From the NCBI GenBank assembly GCA_026873275.1, contig JANTUC010000013.1:1364001-1428000 (forward strand): a stretch of 64,000 nucleotides of DNA, written 5' to 3'. This document shows, piece after piece, positions 12,272 to 24,382 of the stretch. This stretch comes from Pseudopithomyces maydicus. Its lineage: Eukaryota; Ascomycota; Dothideomycetes; Pleosporales; Didymosphaeriaceae. Position numbers and translations under genes: made by a program. Within the stretch, counting starts at the first letter, position 1, and each line of letters begins with the position of its first letter. The notes beneath the pieces were generated by a model. It worked only from the letters and a program-made list of their open reading frames with translations. It did not search any database and had not been told where the DNA came from.

Positions 12272-12821
12272 GTCTGTGGTTTCTGCGAGTGATTTGAGAG
12301 ACTTGACGAAGTGTAACAGAGGACAAGTGTATTCAGGGTCCCTAGATGGAGGCGGTGAGGCGTGGTGTGCTGCACGGTGGGGTGCTTGGCGGCGGTCAGG
12401 GGCCAGAAGCGGGGCAAGTGCATGGGCGGCGAGGGAGCGGAGCTATGGCGGCTGCCACTGTGGCGCGCTCGAGCTTCCAACGGTCATGCACGACATACAT
12501 GAGGATTGGGACTTTGGTCTGAACACCCATGTGGCGCTTCTCCCGGGCATGCCCCACGCATCCTACAAGCACGAGCATGTTGCAAGGGAAGTCAATCTTC
12601 ATGTGTATCGGCACTATCACGCAATAAACAGTCGGCAGCCAAGAGAAACGGACAACATCTATTCATGTGATCTGGCAGCGTATCGTATGTATATAGCTAT
12701 AGTACAAGCATCATCACACTGGTACATATGGACAAAGTGTAAGCTCAATGCTACCAACCCAGCTCATCGTCACATTCCGCTCAAGCCAATGCTACACCCA
12801 AGGAAAAACAGACGAGGATAT
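12272..12821. other. Intergenic between GLTP and IDH2
   Basis: Holds the promoter of the glycolipid transfer protein gene and the 3' region of IDH2. No additional gene is supported; a long plus-strand frame here is a chance reading that runs across GLTP exon 1. Confidence 0.5.
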
Positions 12822-14126
12822 CTAGTTCAGGGACTTGATGACGGCGTCGGCGTACTCGAAAGTCTTGGCCTTGCCTCCGAGGTCACCGGTGATGGACTGC
12901 CATGATGATTAGCTTATGTTGGCGCTTCGTCGCTACGATAAAGGAAACTCACCTTGCCCTCAGCAAGCACCTTGAAGATAGCCTGCTCAATGTTGTTTGC
13001 GTAGTCGCCGAGACCCATGTGCCTCAGCATCATCAGGGAGGAAAGGAGCAGGGCAGTGGGGTTCGCAAGCTGCTTGCCTGCAATGTCGGGGGCGCTGCCG
13101 TGGACAGCCTCGAAGATGGAGCACTCGTCACCAATGTTGCCCGACGGGGTCAGACCGAGACCACCGATCAGACCAGCGCACATGTCGGACAGAATGTCGC
13201 CGTACAAGTTGGGCATGACGAGGACCTTGTCGTTGTAGGGCAGGGGGTCGGTAACCATCTTCAAGCACGTGTTGTCGAGCAGTTCGGCGTCGAACTCGAT
13301 GTCGGGGAAGTCCTTGGAGACGTCGCGGGCGGTGGAGAGGAACAGGCCGTCGGACATCTTCATGATGGTGGCCTTGTGGACGGCGCGCACCTTCTTGCGG
13401 CCAATGTCGCGTGCGTGCTGGAAGGCGTAGCGGAGGACGCGCTCCGAGGCCTCGCGGGTGATGAGCTTGATGCTCTGGACAACGCCATCCACCACGACGT
13501 GCTCAATGCCCGAGTACTCGCCCTCGGTGTTCTCGCGGATGAGGACGGTGTCGACATCGTCGTAGGGGGTCTTGTAGCCCTGGATGCTGCGGCACGGGCG
13601 CACGTTGGCGAAGAGGTTGAAGGTGCGGCGGAGGGTCAGGTTGAGCGAGACGTGGCCCTTGCCGACGGGGGTTGCGAGCGGGCCCTTGAGGGCGACGAGG
13701 TTGCGGGTGACGCTGTCGATGGCCTCGTCGGGGATGACCGTCTTGCCGTCCTTGAGGCGGGGGTGACGTCGACGGGCTCCCACTTGATGGGGACGTTGGC
13801 GGCGCTGTAGATGTCCTTGACCGACTGTGCAATCTCGGGGCCGATGCCGTCACCCTCGATGAGCGTGACCGTGTACTTTCCGTCGCTGCCCTTGGTGCCC
13901 TTGAACTTCGCGACCTCGGCGGCGGCGGCGTAGGTCCGCGACTGGGGGCGATTAGCTTGCGGGCCGACTAGGGACACTGGGGAGCTGCTGCAGAGCTCGA
14001 CGACGGGCAACAGCGCCTGTGGGAAGGGGCACGAACCTGGGTCAATGCGGGTGTCCATCTCGAGGGCGCATTCGCGCGGCGGAGGCATTGCCGCGCGGGG
14101 GCGGCGAAAGTTCGTCCAGCCAACAT
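12822..14126 (-). CDS. IDH2: NAD-dependent isocitrate dehydrogenase, catalytic subunit
   Basis: TCA-cycle enzyme of the mitochondrial matrix that converts isocitrate to 2-oxoglutarate with NAD. Three exons on the minus strand: 14037-14126 (mitochondrial presequence), 12953-13941 and 12822-12896, with GT-AG introns of 95 and 56 bases. Family signs include YTVTLIEGDGIGPEIA, LIRENTEGEYSGIEH, the NLYGDILSDM signature and EAVHGSAPDIAGKQLANPTA, which match the catalytic Idh2 type rather than regulatory Idh1. Exon 2 is one base short. The frame breaks between EPVDVTP and LKDGKTVIP at a five-G run (13759-13763), with no room for an intron. One extra base there gives 384 residues, the normal length. 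As the gene is central to respiration, an assembly error is the likely cause. Confidence 0.93.
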
Positions 14127-15124
14127 GATGACAGTCAGGGTGGGTGCGTCGGGTCCGGTTGCAGCTACGCGCCGGGTCGTAGCAGGTTCGGGAGGGTGGT
14201 GATGGGCGGGCGGAGGTGGTGATGCTGGGAAGAGATAAAAGCAAAGCTTGCGGAGACATCCCGCGGCTGCCACTTAGCAATGTGGCCCGTGACCTCGGTG
14301 CCGGATGCGCGCTTCGGCTTCACCCTACCAATGCTGCTCCAGTCCCGCTGCACACGTTGCCTGGCGACCCGTTGCATGCTTCGGTCTATCATGCCTGGCC
14401 ATTGTGTTTTTTCTACAGTGTCGTTGCGAGCTCTGGCGTTGGCTTTTGCGGGATGACGTGTGGCTCAACACGCCGCCAAGCTCGCTGTCACATGCTGTGC
14501 GGACTGTCTGTATCCGGAAGGTGTATATTCCAGCAGCAGTTTTTTTTGCACCCAACATTGAAGTTGCTCAGCGCTGAAGCTAGCACATGATGTATTAGAC
14601 TAGTTGGTGAAGATGAACATCGTTGAAGATGATTGCGCGAAACCCTGCGTGCAGTAAGCAGTGCAAGTCAGATGGAGGACACGCAGTTGATCCATGTATC
14701 GAGACACCAAGCGCCTAGCCTGGGACGCAACAAGGCTCTTTTAAATGAATTTCCTACTTTTCAAGACGAAGTGTATGTCAAAATAGCTCCATACAGCCAT
14801 AGTCCTTGTGTTAGTGTACCGTTGCATGGGAACGAAAAAAAATTAGCTCACCGAATTTCTGCTCGATATTCGGGCATTGCACTGTAAACTCTTAGCCGTC
14901 TTGAGAGGCCATCATCTTCGAAATGCAATACCCAACGACCACCAACGAGCAGACAGTTCTAGCGCCGTTGCGTGTCTCTTAGCTGAAATTAACTCATGGA
15001 AAGCGTAGCCCGATGGGGACAGGCAGCCTCGCCATGCGGTTGGTCGTCGCGTACTGGGAGCGGTTTGATGTAGTATATATTCAACTTAAGCATGCAAACT
15101 TCATCAAATTCAGCTGAAAAGCAT
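14127..15124. other. Intergenic, promoter side of IDH2
   Basis: No gene is supported. The left part contains the IDH2 promoter; the rest contains only short chance frames. Confidence 0.5.
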
Positions 15125-15235
15125 GGTGAGATGGCCGAGTGGTTATGGCGTGTGACTCAAGCGTAAGCTTCTGTACAAAGTACAGCGCATTCTCATAGGA
15201 ATCTTCCTGCGGGGGTTCGAATCCCCCTCTCATCA
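15125..15235 (+). tRNA. tRNA-Leu (CAA) with intron
   Basis: Folds as a type II tRNA. The acceptor stem pairs GGTGAGA with TCTCATC (one G-U), discriminator A. The D arm contains GGCCGAGTGGTTA. The anticodon stem pairs TGTGA with TCATA, and the loop begins CTCAAG, giving anticodon CAA. An intron of about 28 bases follows the base after the anticodon. The variable arm is GGAA-TC-TTCC and the T arm is GGGGG-TTCGAAT-CCCCC. Fungal tRNA-Leu(CAA) genes usually carry an intron at this position. Confidence 0.9.
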
Positions 15236-15651
15236 AAATTTCTTTTTGCAGCATAGTTGTAGTTGCAAGCGTGGAGCTCAATCCTGATCTTTCTTTTTCC
15301 ATTTTTGTCGGTAAGGTGAAAGGGCGTTTTTTGATTGATAACGTCCTCCCCCAAACTCGATCAGCAACCCCCAACAATGATTCGGCGGCTATGGGACTAT
15401 GAGCGGCCCACCTTAAATGTTTCATAGCCACATATGCTCTTTTTCACTGCCTGATGGTGCCCGCTTTACTTGTCGTCACGGAGTTGCATTAGCACACGAG
15501 TTCAAGTACCGATCCATAACCAGATGCACATGCATACAGATATATCTATCAGATTAAACTCGTCCTACTCATATCACCCAGTGTCTTTGCTAAGATTTTG
15601 CGAAAAACATATCCCATCACCCCCTTCTATAGGCCTTTGAATCTCACCAAC
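15236..15651. other. Intergenic, no gene seen
   Basis: Between the tRNA and the 3' end of the transporter gene. No gene is supported; the bases just right of the tRNA (TTTCTTTTT) could end Pol III transcription. Confidence 0.45.
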
Positions 15652-17551
15652 TCACAATTTATGCGGTGTCAGAAATGCTGTAGACAGAAACCCCAACAAA
15701 GAGCACGCCAATGAGAGTACTAGGGTCAAGATCAGGATTTGTGCACACTGGGTACAGAAAGCAAGGCTTACCATGGGTCCAAGAGAGTGCATCGACGTAT
15801 GAAGTGACTACAATGTGTGAGATCGCAGGCTTTGCGTGCTCTGCATAATGGACATCAGAGACGGCACGTTCAATGATCTAAGTTGCGACTCAGTATTTAG
15901 CCCAGAATAGATGATCATACGCAAGCCTACCTTTTGTTTACTGTCCCCATGGAAGCCTCCTTCATCCAGCTTGCGGTCCAGTATGACACGCAGCGAGCCT
16001 TGAAGCACGGCACTGCTAGATGCCATACCGAGTACCGCCCCAATGGAGGATGCCAAGTAGAGTGCGGAAGCTGCAACTGCAGAGTGAGCGGGATCAATCG
16101 AAGCCTGTACACAAATGAAGAGGGTTGAGCTAGCAACGCCCATTGCGAATCCTCCGGGTATGATATATAGCGACTCCAGCCAGTTGGTGTGACCGTGCCA
16201 ACGAACGATCAGCAAGAGATAGGCGCCGCATGCGGAGAGGATAGAGAGTAGTGTAAGTGTCTTGAATCTACCAGTGCTGTCATTCGGGTTAGATATAAGC
16301 CACTGGGCAGCGAGGAACTTGCCTACCGTTTGATCACTGCCCCAGCTAGCAAACCTCCGAACGCATTTCCAGCTACGGCAGGGAAGAGATGGGCACCTGC
16401 TACAGTATTCGATGCTCTTTGCGTCACCTGAAAGTACAGAGGGATGGAAAACATAAGCTACTAAAGTTAGCGGCTATGGCCAGGGGAAGGAGCAATAGAC
16501 ATACCCCAACCTGAGCAATTCCTTGGATGGCCATGACCAGAGAAGAAAGAACGACATCTTTGTTCCGAAACAGATGCAATGGGATGATCGGTTCTCGCGC
16601 AAATCTAGCCTCAGCAACGACGAACATTGCTCCAAAGATACATGCTCCACCAAGTAAACTGAATATGGCCGGATGCGACCATGGTAGCCGATCGCCTCCT
16701 ATCTGCAGCGGGAGGAGAAAGCAGAGAAGCGTGAGAGTCATAGAGAGAGCCCCGAAAAAGTCAATACGAGCCAGTCTCCCGCTCCTTCCCCGATCGCTCT
16801 CATCCGAGACCGCTTCCCGCGACGGCAAAACGGTAGCGATTAGAAAAATCGCAATCCCAGCCGCCGGAGTCTGCCCCAGAAACGACCACCGCCACCCCAC
16901 CGTATCCGCCAGCAACCCACCCAGCGGCCCTCCAATACTCCGCCCCGTCGTAGCAGCGATGTTCACGTACGAGCGCCACGCCGCCACATCCCGCAGCGGG
17001 ACGAGGTCGGTGATCAAGATGGACACCAGAGCGGTCATGCCCGAGGCGCCGAGCCCAGAGACGACGCGCCCGATGATGAGCTGGTTCATCGATTGCCCGA
17101 CGCCGACGAGGGCGCACCCCGCGGCGAACAGCGTGTACGCCACGAGCAGGAGCGCCTTGCGGCCGTAGATGTCGCTCATCTTCCCGTAGATGGGCTGCAT
17201 CGCGGACCCGGCCAGCCCGAAGCTGGTGAGCAGCCAGCTGGAATCGTGCAGGGCGTTGAACTCGGAGGCGATGATCGGGTGGACGGCGAGCAGGATGGAG
17301 GTGTCGGCGTTGGAGATGAAGACGCCTATCAAGAGGACGAGCACGACGTTGGTGATCGACGAGTGGGTCAGGTTGCTTGCATGGTCCGTCTCTTCGGCTG
17401 TGGATTTACGTGTTTCTCTGGAAATTGCACGCTCAAGGTCCGTGGTCGTTTCTTCGGTTATCAGGAATGAGGCATCTCCCGCTGGCACGGCTGCGATTGT
17501 TTCTGAAAGTAGAGGTGTGCGCTCGTTCTCTGTAGATGTTGTAGCTGCCAT
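15652..17551 (-). CDS. MFS transporter, DHA/vacuolar basic amino-acid type
   Basis: Polytopic proton-coupled permease of about 565 residues. Five exons on the minus strand: 16505-17551, 16327-16457, 15931-16276, 15772-15877 and 15652-15719, all with GT-AG introns of 47-53 bases; the frame is intact. A polar N-terminus of about 70 residues with RTPLLSE (a dileucine-type vacuolar sorting context) precedes the first helix. Motif A (GKMSDIYGRKALLL) follows helix 2, and there is a GRVVSGLGASGM segment and motif C-like GGPLGGLLAD. Length and number of hydrophobic segments suit the 14-helix DHA group, which includes vacuolar basic amino-acid transporters and multidrug pumps. The substrate cannot be read from sequence. 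Its neighbours offer no pathway link. Confidence 0.88.
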
Positions 17552-18457
17552 GTTGCTTCAAATCGTGGAGAGAAAAAACTCCTCTTAGCGACTATAATCT
17601 GTTTTGATTTTTCTTTCTTCCTTCTTTTCGAAAGTACACTTTTCGTCGGTGGGCGTCCGAGGTCGTGAGAGTAACTGGGGCCAATATGTAGGAGCCTTCA
17701 AGCTCCAGGCAGTAGTCGGATGCGTACTCCAAGCATCTGATTCGCAAATCAAGTGTTGCGTAGTCCTAGTAGCCTCGGGGTATAAATCGGTATCTGGGAT
17801 TAGACGCCTTGGCGTGGGGTGGATCTGAATCTATGTTGCAACCTCGGGTCAATATCGCGTCATCGGCGGTGGTAGTAAAATGCAAAATTCAGTGTATGAA
17901 ACCAGTCGTGCATTTTCTCCGAAGTTATGATTGCATGGCGCTGGAAGGTGGTTCCTACACGCACGAGTTGTGAGAAAACAAAGGTATCAGGATTTTGGAG
18001 TAGGTGGCGGGGGCTCCGATTCCGGATTACTCATTCTGCGTTGGCCATGAACTGCAAGAACTCCAAAATTTTTCCAGTTCGACATTCATTCTTGGCTGCT
18101 GTTGATTAGACAGACATTCCTACAAACCAGCCACCGATAAATTATTCCGGCTGGTGGTGCTGTATATTGGTAGTATTATTGTCCCCAGGGTTCTTGCTGC
18201 AATTGAGTCTATTCTATATCGTACCACCGGAACCGATACAACCATCGCGACTGCTCCTAAACCGTCATCAAAAATAAAGTTTAGCCGATGTATCTGACTA
18301 TGTATTTCTTTGTTATTTCAGTCCTTGTTGTTCCTGTATTTTCTCACTCTTAAATTTCAACAGCTTTCGCTGCTCCCACTAGAAAAGACACTCTTTCCCC
18401 TCTGATCACGTTCTTACTCTACAGGCAAACCAGAATCTGCGGAGAACATCATATTTT
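17552..18457. other. Intergenic, promoter of the MFS gene
   Basis: Holds the upstream region of the minus-strand transporter and the 3' region of the F-box gene. No further gene is supported. Confidence 0.5.
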
Positions 18458-20527
18458 TCAATCAAGTTTAGATCTTGCTTTCAAACGCGCAATCTTGCTA
18501 ACAATATCCCGACACTCGTTCCAAATTCGCCGTCGATTCTTCAAGCCCTTCAATTCCAACCAGTGCCTTCGTATCAAAACATACAGTATGTAATAGTTAG
18601 TTCGATCAGGCGGTAGAAAATAAGGCCTTCGGTCCTCATCGTTCTCAACCTCGCGCTGTTGCGCATCGAGAACGGCTTGGATAGCCCCAGGTAAAGCTTT
18701 CTCCAACATCGGTTTAAGCTCAGGCATCTCCTCGCCGACGATACTGACGTAGTCACTCAATGCCGCAATCTCTTTTTGTTTACTCTGCAGCTTGCGCTCT
18801 GCTTCGCTTGCGGTGACCGTAGCCCAGAAAGAATACTTAAGGTTGTCGGGTTTGTTGGGCGTCGGCCAAGCTTCCCATAGCCAGGGTAGCTCTCGGTTGA
18901 TGAGCTTCTGGAAGTAAGATATGGGCATTTGCACGAAGGTACGCGATGCCAGACGGAGGGCTGCAATGTCTTTCGAGCGGAGGTTGTCAAGGATTGCGAT
19001 TCGAAGCTCGGCTGGTAAACAAGCAAATGGATCGTTTCCAGTAGATGTGCCGGAGGTCTCGAGCTTTTGAAAAGCGTTGTCACGAATGGTAAAATCCGGA
19101 GCTGTGCTTATAGCCCTTTGGAAAATGTCTCGTAGCTTGGGGATGTAGAGTGGATTTGCAGCCAAGTACTCTGTTCCCTTGCGATGCACCCACCACTGGT
19201 CTCTGCAATTGCCCACATCTTCGCTGAAGTGGCGCTTGTCGAAGCTGCTGCTCTTCGCCTCCTTGGTCCACCAGCTTGTAAGGCTATCCACATCAATAGT
19301 GCCATGCCTAAGCAATGAAGCTCGTTTGTAAATCTCGAAACAATATGGATGAAATGGCATTGCATAATCCTCAAACCGATCTTCATCCCACATGTAGTTC
19401 TCTGCGTGAGGATTTTCACAGCCATGTCGTGGTGGCTGGACACGAGGGCTGTCCATATCTCGCGAAGGCATGTGGTCCGTTAATCCGCTCAAGAAGAAAG
19501 CCCCCTCCTTCTCAAAATCGTCGTCATCTTCCATGGGCTCAAATGTCCAGCCCTGAGGTTTACGCACGAGACATTGCGCGACCTGACAGCCGCGCATTTC
19601 CTCCACGCTGATTTTGTGACCAGAGTAGCCTTGTGTGTTACAACAGCCAGATCCCGCAATGTGCTCTATGTTGTTGTACTGCTTGGAGTCGTAGCCCAAA
19701 TCTCTTTCATGGATCCTACGCCCACTGTTCCGACCGTCGTTAGAACCGCCCTCGTCCGAAGAACCATCTCCATCGGCACTGTACTCCATAGCACCATCGT
19801 TTTTGGAACGGAAGAGTGGGAACATGTCATCTTGAGTCGGGATTCTTTCAACGGTCAGCGGACCCTGGTGCCAAACAGGTATCCCCTCATTATTTGCATG
19901 GGTTGTGTATTCGTCTTTTGGTATTTCGCGGGACGTCATGGCCAGAATCCAATCCTGTCGCAAACTTTCACGTTCCGTAGCACTACGCTCTTCATCCTCG
20001 ACATCTTTCATTTCAACGTCCACGGTTTCATCCACATCACCCTCTTCCAGATCAGAGGCATACTCCAACGGTTCGTCTTCGTCTTCGTCTTCGGCTGTTT
20101 CCTCGGGCACCCAATCGACATCCTGCTCATCGTCTTCCACATTCATATTTCTCTCACCCAACCTCCTCTTACCTCTGCGACTGATGATCACCTCTCTCTT
20201 CTCATCTTTAACCTTGCGCATCACAAACATGCATCCCGCATCCGGACTACACTCACCCGTCCAACTATTCCGACCACCATCGACATAACTGCCGAGAAGA
20301 GGGTAGAATTCATCGCGGGCCATCCTGTCACCCCCAACCACGTAATACTTGGACTCAGTCGGGCCCTCGGGATTCCATGCTGCGCTCCGCGGCTCGCTTG
20401 GTGTACGGATGCGGCCGATGTTGAAGCTAACTCCGCAGATGTGGCAGAGCACCTGAATTAATTAATATTTAATTCATGGAGAATTTGGATAGGTGGCAGA
20501 TCGGCCCCTCACCTCTGAGTAACCCAT
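18458..20527 (-). CDS. F-box protein with long acidic insert
   Basis: Probably a substrate adaptor for an SCF ubiquitin ligase. Two exons: a 15-base first exon (20513-20527, MGYSE), a 60-base GT-AG intron, then 18458-20452, giving 669 residues. Without the micro-exon there is no ATG at the start, since exon 2 begins with a GTG valine codon. The N-terminus has a CxxC pair (LCHICGVSFNIGRIRTP), followed by a very acidic stretch (about 100-165) rich in Asp and Glu. The F-box lies near residues 478-520 (DPFACLPAELRIAILDNL...). The C-terminal part is helical and charged and may bind the target. Many fungal F-box proteins share the GYSEVLCxxCGVSFNI opening; targets are not known. Confidence 0.87.
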
Positions 20528-21176
20528 TGTTGGTGAAGGATTCGATGGTGAGTGCGCTGCGGAAAAGGAGTATATGAAGCCTCGGCGGATGGCCTTAGCG
20601 TCGTCGTTGCCTGAGGCTAGGCTCAAGATAGAACGGATGAAAGACGAAGACTGTGTTGCCTGCTTTAGCAAGAAGATCGACTGCCTACGTTAGTGTCTTA
20701 CTCTTAATAAAGGTATGAGAACGAGTATCGGCCATGGTTGAAGATGGAGATATATGTACCATACTCTCTCGCCGGCCAATCGGAGGCTAGGCTTACCGAG
20801 CCCGATGCTGATTGGTTTATTGAGTCGGCCCCCAATACATATACAGATGGTAATGTAGTGGAGAGATTGCTCAATCCCATTATTCACGAGGGTGGTTCCA
20901 CCATGTTACTGAAAAGTATCACCAATATGTTTTGTGTTTGAGAAGATATCAATATATGAATTGCTAAGAAAGGTACCTCAAGTTAATGACTGGCGGTGCA
21001 GCTTTCACTGTTCATTGTCCTCAACTGTATTCCTCTTTGATCATAAACCATTCAGTACATAAGCCAGAAAGACAACCCACCTCGATCAATGTCAAGTAGT
21101 TCCACCCAGAAATCTAAAAAGTTCCTCAAATTCACTCTACAGCCATGAGAAACGTAAGACATCCTTCATCCGATAC
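20528..21176. other. Intergenic, no gene seen
   Basis: Upstream region of the F-box gene and 3' region of the NmrA-like gene. No further gene is supported. Confidence 0.5.
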
Positions 21177-22080
21177 CTACCACCCAGGCGGACTTCTCCT
21201 CCTCGCCCACTCCTCAATCGTGCCAAGTTCGACCGGCAACTCCCTCAACACGGGCCTCATATCAATATTAAAAGGCTCATCCTCCGCCTCATTATAATAC
21301 GTATACGCCTTGAACATCTGACCAATGATCCTCTCCTTCTCGAGGCCCCTCCCCTCCATCGTAGCCCCAATCTTCTCACAGAAATCCCCCACACTCTGAC
21401 ACTCGTAGTCGAGCTTCCGCCCCCACGCCCGCGACAGCTTCGCCGCGAGCTCCTCGAGGCAGACGGTTTCGCGGCCCCCGACGGGGAAATCACGCCCCGC
21501 GAGGTCTGGGCGCTGAATAGCTGCGAGCATGAGCTGCGCGACGTCGTGGTGGCTTATCCACGAGACGCGGAGGTCGGGCTTGTGGCAGTAGACGAGTGTG
21601 TTGCGGTCGCGGATGGGGGTAGGGCCCAGCCCTCGAGGAGGTTGTCGATGTAGACGACGGGCTCGATGCTGATGACAGGCATGCCTGTGGCGCGGAGGAG
21701 GCGCTTCATTTCGCGGCGGTCGTCCTGCGCTTTGATGCCTTACGGGTGGGTGGGGACCGGCATGCTTGTGTTGAAGACGATGAGTTTGACGTCTGCTTCT
21801 ACGGCGGCGTCGGCGATATCTTTGGCGGCCTGGATGATGGGTTGGGATTCATTGAAGGATGTGGAGGGTAGATTTAGGAAGATGGCGTCTGCGCCGGCTA
21901 TGGCTTTTGCGATCTTGGACTTGTCTGTGAAGTCTGCAGCAAAGGTTTCAATCTCTTTACCGGCGACAGAGAGGGGGAGGGGTTGCGGCTTATGGCGACG
22001 ACGTCGTGACCTGCTTTGGAGAGGACGGGCACTTGGTGGGCGCCTTGGATGCCAGATGCTCCGAAGACGACGACCCTCAT
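21177..22080 (-). CDS. NmrA-like NAD(P)-binding protein (disrupted frame)
   Basis: Member of the NmrA/HSCARG-like short-chain reductase-related family, whose members bind NAD(P) and often act as redox sensors or reductases. The start MRVVVFGASGIQG shows the GxxGxxG dinucleotide motif. Later family-like segments are ETFAADFTDKSKIAKAI, DAIFLNLPSTSF, EMKRLLRATGMPV, PVVYIDNLLEGWALP and DLAGRDFPVGGRETV. These lie in three frames. The first break is in a G run at 21979-21982 and the second at 21615-21619; one extra base cures each. There is also an in-frame TAA (21740-21742) between PVPTHP and GIKAQDDRR that no single insertion removes. Corrected length is about 300 residues, normal for the family. 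It is either a young pseudogene or a gene with several sequence errors. Confidence 0.7.
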
Positions 22081-22673
22081 GGTTGGGACTTGGATTGTCC
22101 GTGTTAGTCCCTGGATCCAAGTAGGAGGACATATGATATAAACATTGGCGAGGTTAATGGTTTGCTGTAGTGTCTCGCGCCTTATGATCGGGATTCGGGA
22201 GGCTTTACCCGAGAAGAGTACGTCTACCCCACATGTAGGGAACCGTCACCGTCCATATTCCGCTTGCGCGAATCACTTCACGCTCGCGTAGTAGAATAAT
22301 TTTCATTATTACTTCAGAAGTCCGTCGAAGGGTGGTCAGATTGTGCGCAGTCGCACAGTATGACGTCACTACCGATCTTTTCAAAGTCGATGTATGTGAG
22401 ATGGGCTGATAAATTTCGGTATGTACAGACATATCCTGTATGAGTAGTAGCTCATGTTGAAAATAAATTAAATATGAGGAGAGCGAATCTGACTCTGTGT
22501 CACTGGAAGCATGCGCTCGCCTCGACATTGCGGCTGTGCGCCTCGTATATGCATGCGCTTCAATACAGTTAGTATGTAGCGATAGATATCGACCTTCAGC
22601 CTGACCATGTCATCTCCTTCGCAACACAAACCATTGCATATCCAACACCCCCAGTCTTGGGAATCTCGCCGCC
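22081..22673. promoter_or_regulatory. Divergent promoter region, NmrA-like / HET gene
   Basis: About 590 bases between two divergently transcribed genes. No specific site was recognised. Confidence 0.4.
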
Positions 22674-24278
22674 ATGCGTTTACTTTCGGTGCATTCACTG
22701 CAACTCCAACAGTTCCACGACGAAGAGACTCTCCCAGAATATGCAATTCTCTCGCATACATGGGGCGAAGAGGAGGTCACACTACAGGACCTACGCCGCG
22801 ACAGCGTCCACCAAATGAAGGGGTATCAAAAGGTTCAAAAATCCTGTGAACGCGCACGCAGCGACAGCCTTGACTACATATGGATCGACACATGTTGCAT
22901 AGACAAGACGAGCAGCGCTGAGCTCTCCGAGGCCATCAATTCCATGTTCAAATGGTACGAGCGCTCAGCTCGTTGCTACGCCTACTTACAAGACGTACAA
23001 AGTCCTCACGGCTCGCTAGACAATACCAGTTACTGGAAGGAACTGGCTGATCGGTTAGCCCAGAGCCGCTATTGGACTCGCGGGTGGACGCTGCAGGAGC
23101 TCATCGCTCCGAGGCAGGTGTGGTTTTATGATGAGCTGTGGGAGTGTGTGGGTACGCGGTCGCGCTTGAGCGCTGACCTTGCAAAGATTACGTCTATTGA
23201 CATGGACATGTTGATGGAAACGGGACGGAGTACGCGCTCGATCCTGGAGACAAAGTCCGTTGCGAAACGGATGTCGTGGGTAGCAGCTCGGAAGACTACT
23301 CGAAATGAGGATCTAGCATACTGCTTGCTGGGCATATTCGATATTAACATGCCGCTCCTCTACGGAGAAGGTATCACCAAAGCGTATCATCGTCTGCAGA
23401 TAGAAATACTACGCACCTGCACCGATCAGACCATCTTAGCATGGTTCTCAGAGTTCCCTCGCTGGACTGGAGCCCTCGCCCCGCATCCCAAACACTTTGC
23501 ATCCTGCGGCAATCTCGTCACCGTCCGAGGCTACGAACGCGCCTCCGAGATGACGAACCTTGGGCTCAAAATTAACCTGCGTGTCCTCGAAGGGTGGAAG
23601 AATTACGACTTCGTCGCTATACTCGCGTGCCGAGATCAAGATGACTTCTTCAACCTCATTGCTATGCCCCTTTTGCAAAAATACGATGAATCACCAGTGT
23701 TCCAGCCCAACGGAACACAGCGAACCAGTAATACGTTCATGCGCAACTCCCCTCTGATCCCATGGCCCATCAAAGACGAAGACAACCACAACCTCACCTG
23801 GAAAACCATCCACATCCCCACGCACTTTGTCCTCCCTTCATGGACTCTCCCTCAACACATCCTCCTCGCCAGTTGGCCAGAATCCTGCACCATCACCGCC
23901 CACCCATCCAACCGGTGGAACCCCCACACCCGTACAATGCAGTTCCGCGACAGCGCCTCCCACCAAATGTGCGGCGCCTTCGCCATAACCCTCCCACCAT
24001 CTACAGCCTTCCCGTCCGCCACCGCTGACACCACCTTTGGCGTTGGATTCCGCATCTCTGGGTCTTGGAGCGCGAACGTGCGGTTGTTTGCGCATACTCA
24101 GGGACGCATGGACACCTGGGTGGAGGACATGATTCGGGATATCGAGTACGGGTTGTCCGATACGGGAAGTGATAGCGTGAGGGTTTGGGGAAGGGTTGTG
24201 AAGGTGCTGATTGAGCAGCGATGGATGCTTGGGACTTTGGTTTATGTGATTGAGCCGATTTGGGGGGTGGGTGAGTAA
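22674..24278 (+). CDS. HET-domain (heterokaryon incompatibility) protein
   Basis: Single-exon gene for 534 residues. The HET domain fills the N-terminal part: YAILSHTWG at about residues 23-31, then LDYIWIDTCCIDK, SRYWTRGWTLQELIAP and a downstream DLAYCLLGIFDINMPLLYGEG segment. HET-domain proteins trigger or modulate cell death after fusion of genetically different hyphae, though many members have no tested role. The C-terminal half (about 280-534) has no recognised repeats, so this is a stand-alone HET-domain type rather than a NACHT-WD fusion. Its 3' end faces the exonuclease-like gene, with about 100 bases between the two stop codons. Confidence 0.93.
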   Translation: MRLLSVHSLQLQQFHDEETLPEYAILSHTWGEEEVTLQDLRRDSVHQMKGYQKVQKSCERARSDSLDYIWIDTCCIDKTSSAELSEAINSMFKWYERSARCYAYLQDVQSPHGSLDNTSYWKELADRLAQSRYWTRGWTLQELIAPRQVWFYDELWECVGTRSRLSADLAKITSIDMDMLMETGRSTRSILETKSVAKRMSWVAARKTTRNEDLAYCLLGIFDINMPLLYGEGITKAYHRLQIEILRTCTDQTILAWFSEFPRWTGALAPHPKHFASCGNLVTVRGYERASEMTNLGLKINLRVLEGWKNYDFVAILACRDQDDFFNLIAMPLLQKYDESPVFQPNGTQRTSNTFMRNSPLIPWPIKDEDNHNLTWKTIHIPTHFVLPSWTLPQHILLASWPESCTITAHPSNRWNPHTRTMQFRDSASHQMCGAFAITLPPSTAFPSATADTTFGVGFRISGSWSANVRLFAHTQGRMDTWVEDMIRDIEYGLSDTGSDSVRVWGRVVKVLIEQRWMLGTLVYVIEPIWGVGE

Positions 24279-24382
24279 TAGAAAGGTGCTTTTTTCTTCT
24301 TTCCCTTCTTTCCTTTCCTGCGCTTTCCTTTCTTTTTGAATGTGTAAACTTGAATCCCTTGGTACTGGTGAGGAAGGCGGGG

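Noticed and set aside
12198..12905. 235-codon plus-strand frame between GLTP and IDH2
   Set aside because: It overlaps GLTP exon 1 on the other strand and shows no protein features.
12902..13810. 302-codon plus-strand frame across IDH2
   Set aside because: It is an antisense shadow of a strongly conserved enzyme and has no recognisable features.
19574..20461. 295-codon plus-strand frame across the F-box gene
   Set aside because: Antisense shadow; the sense strand has the F-box and a family-like start.
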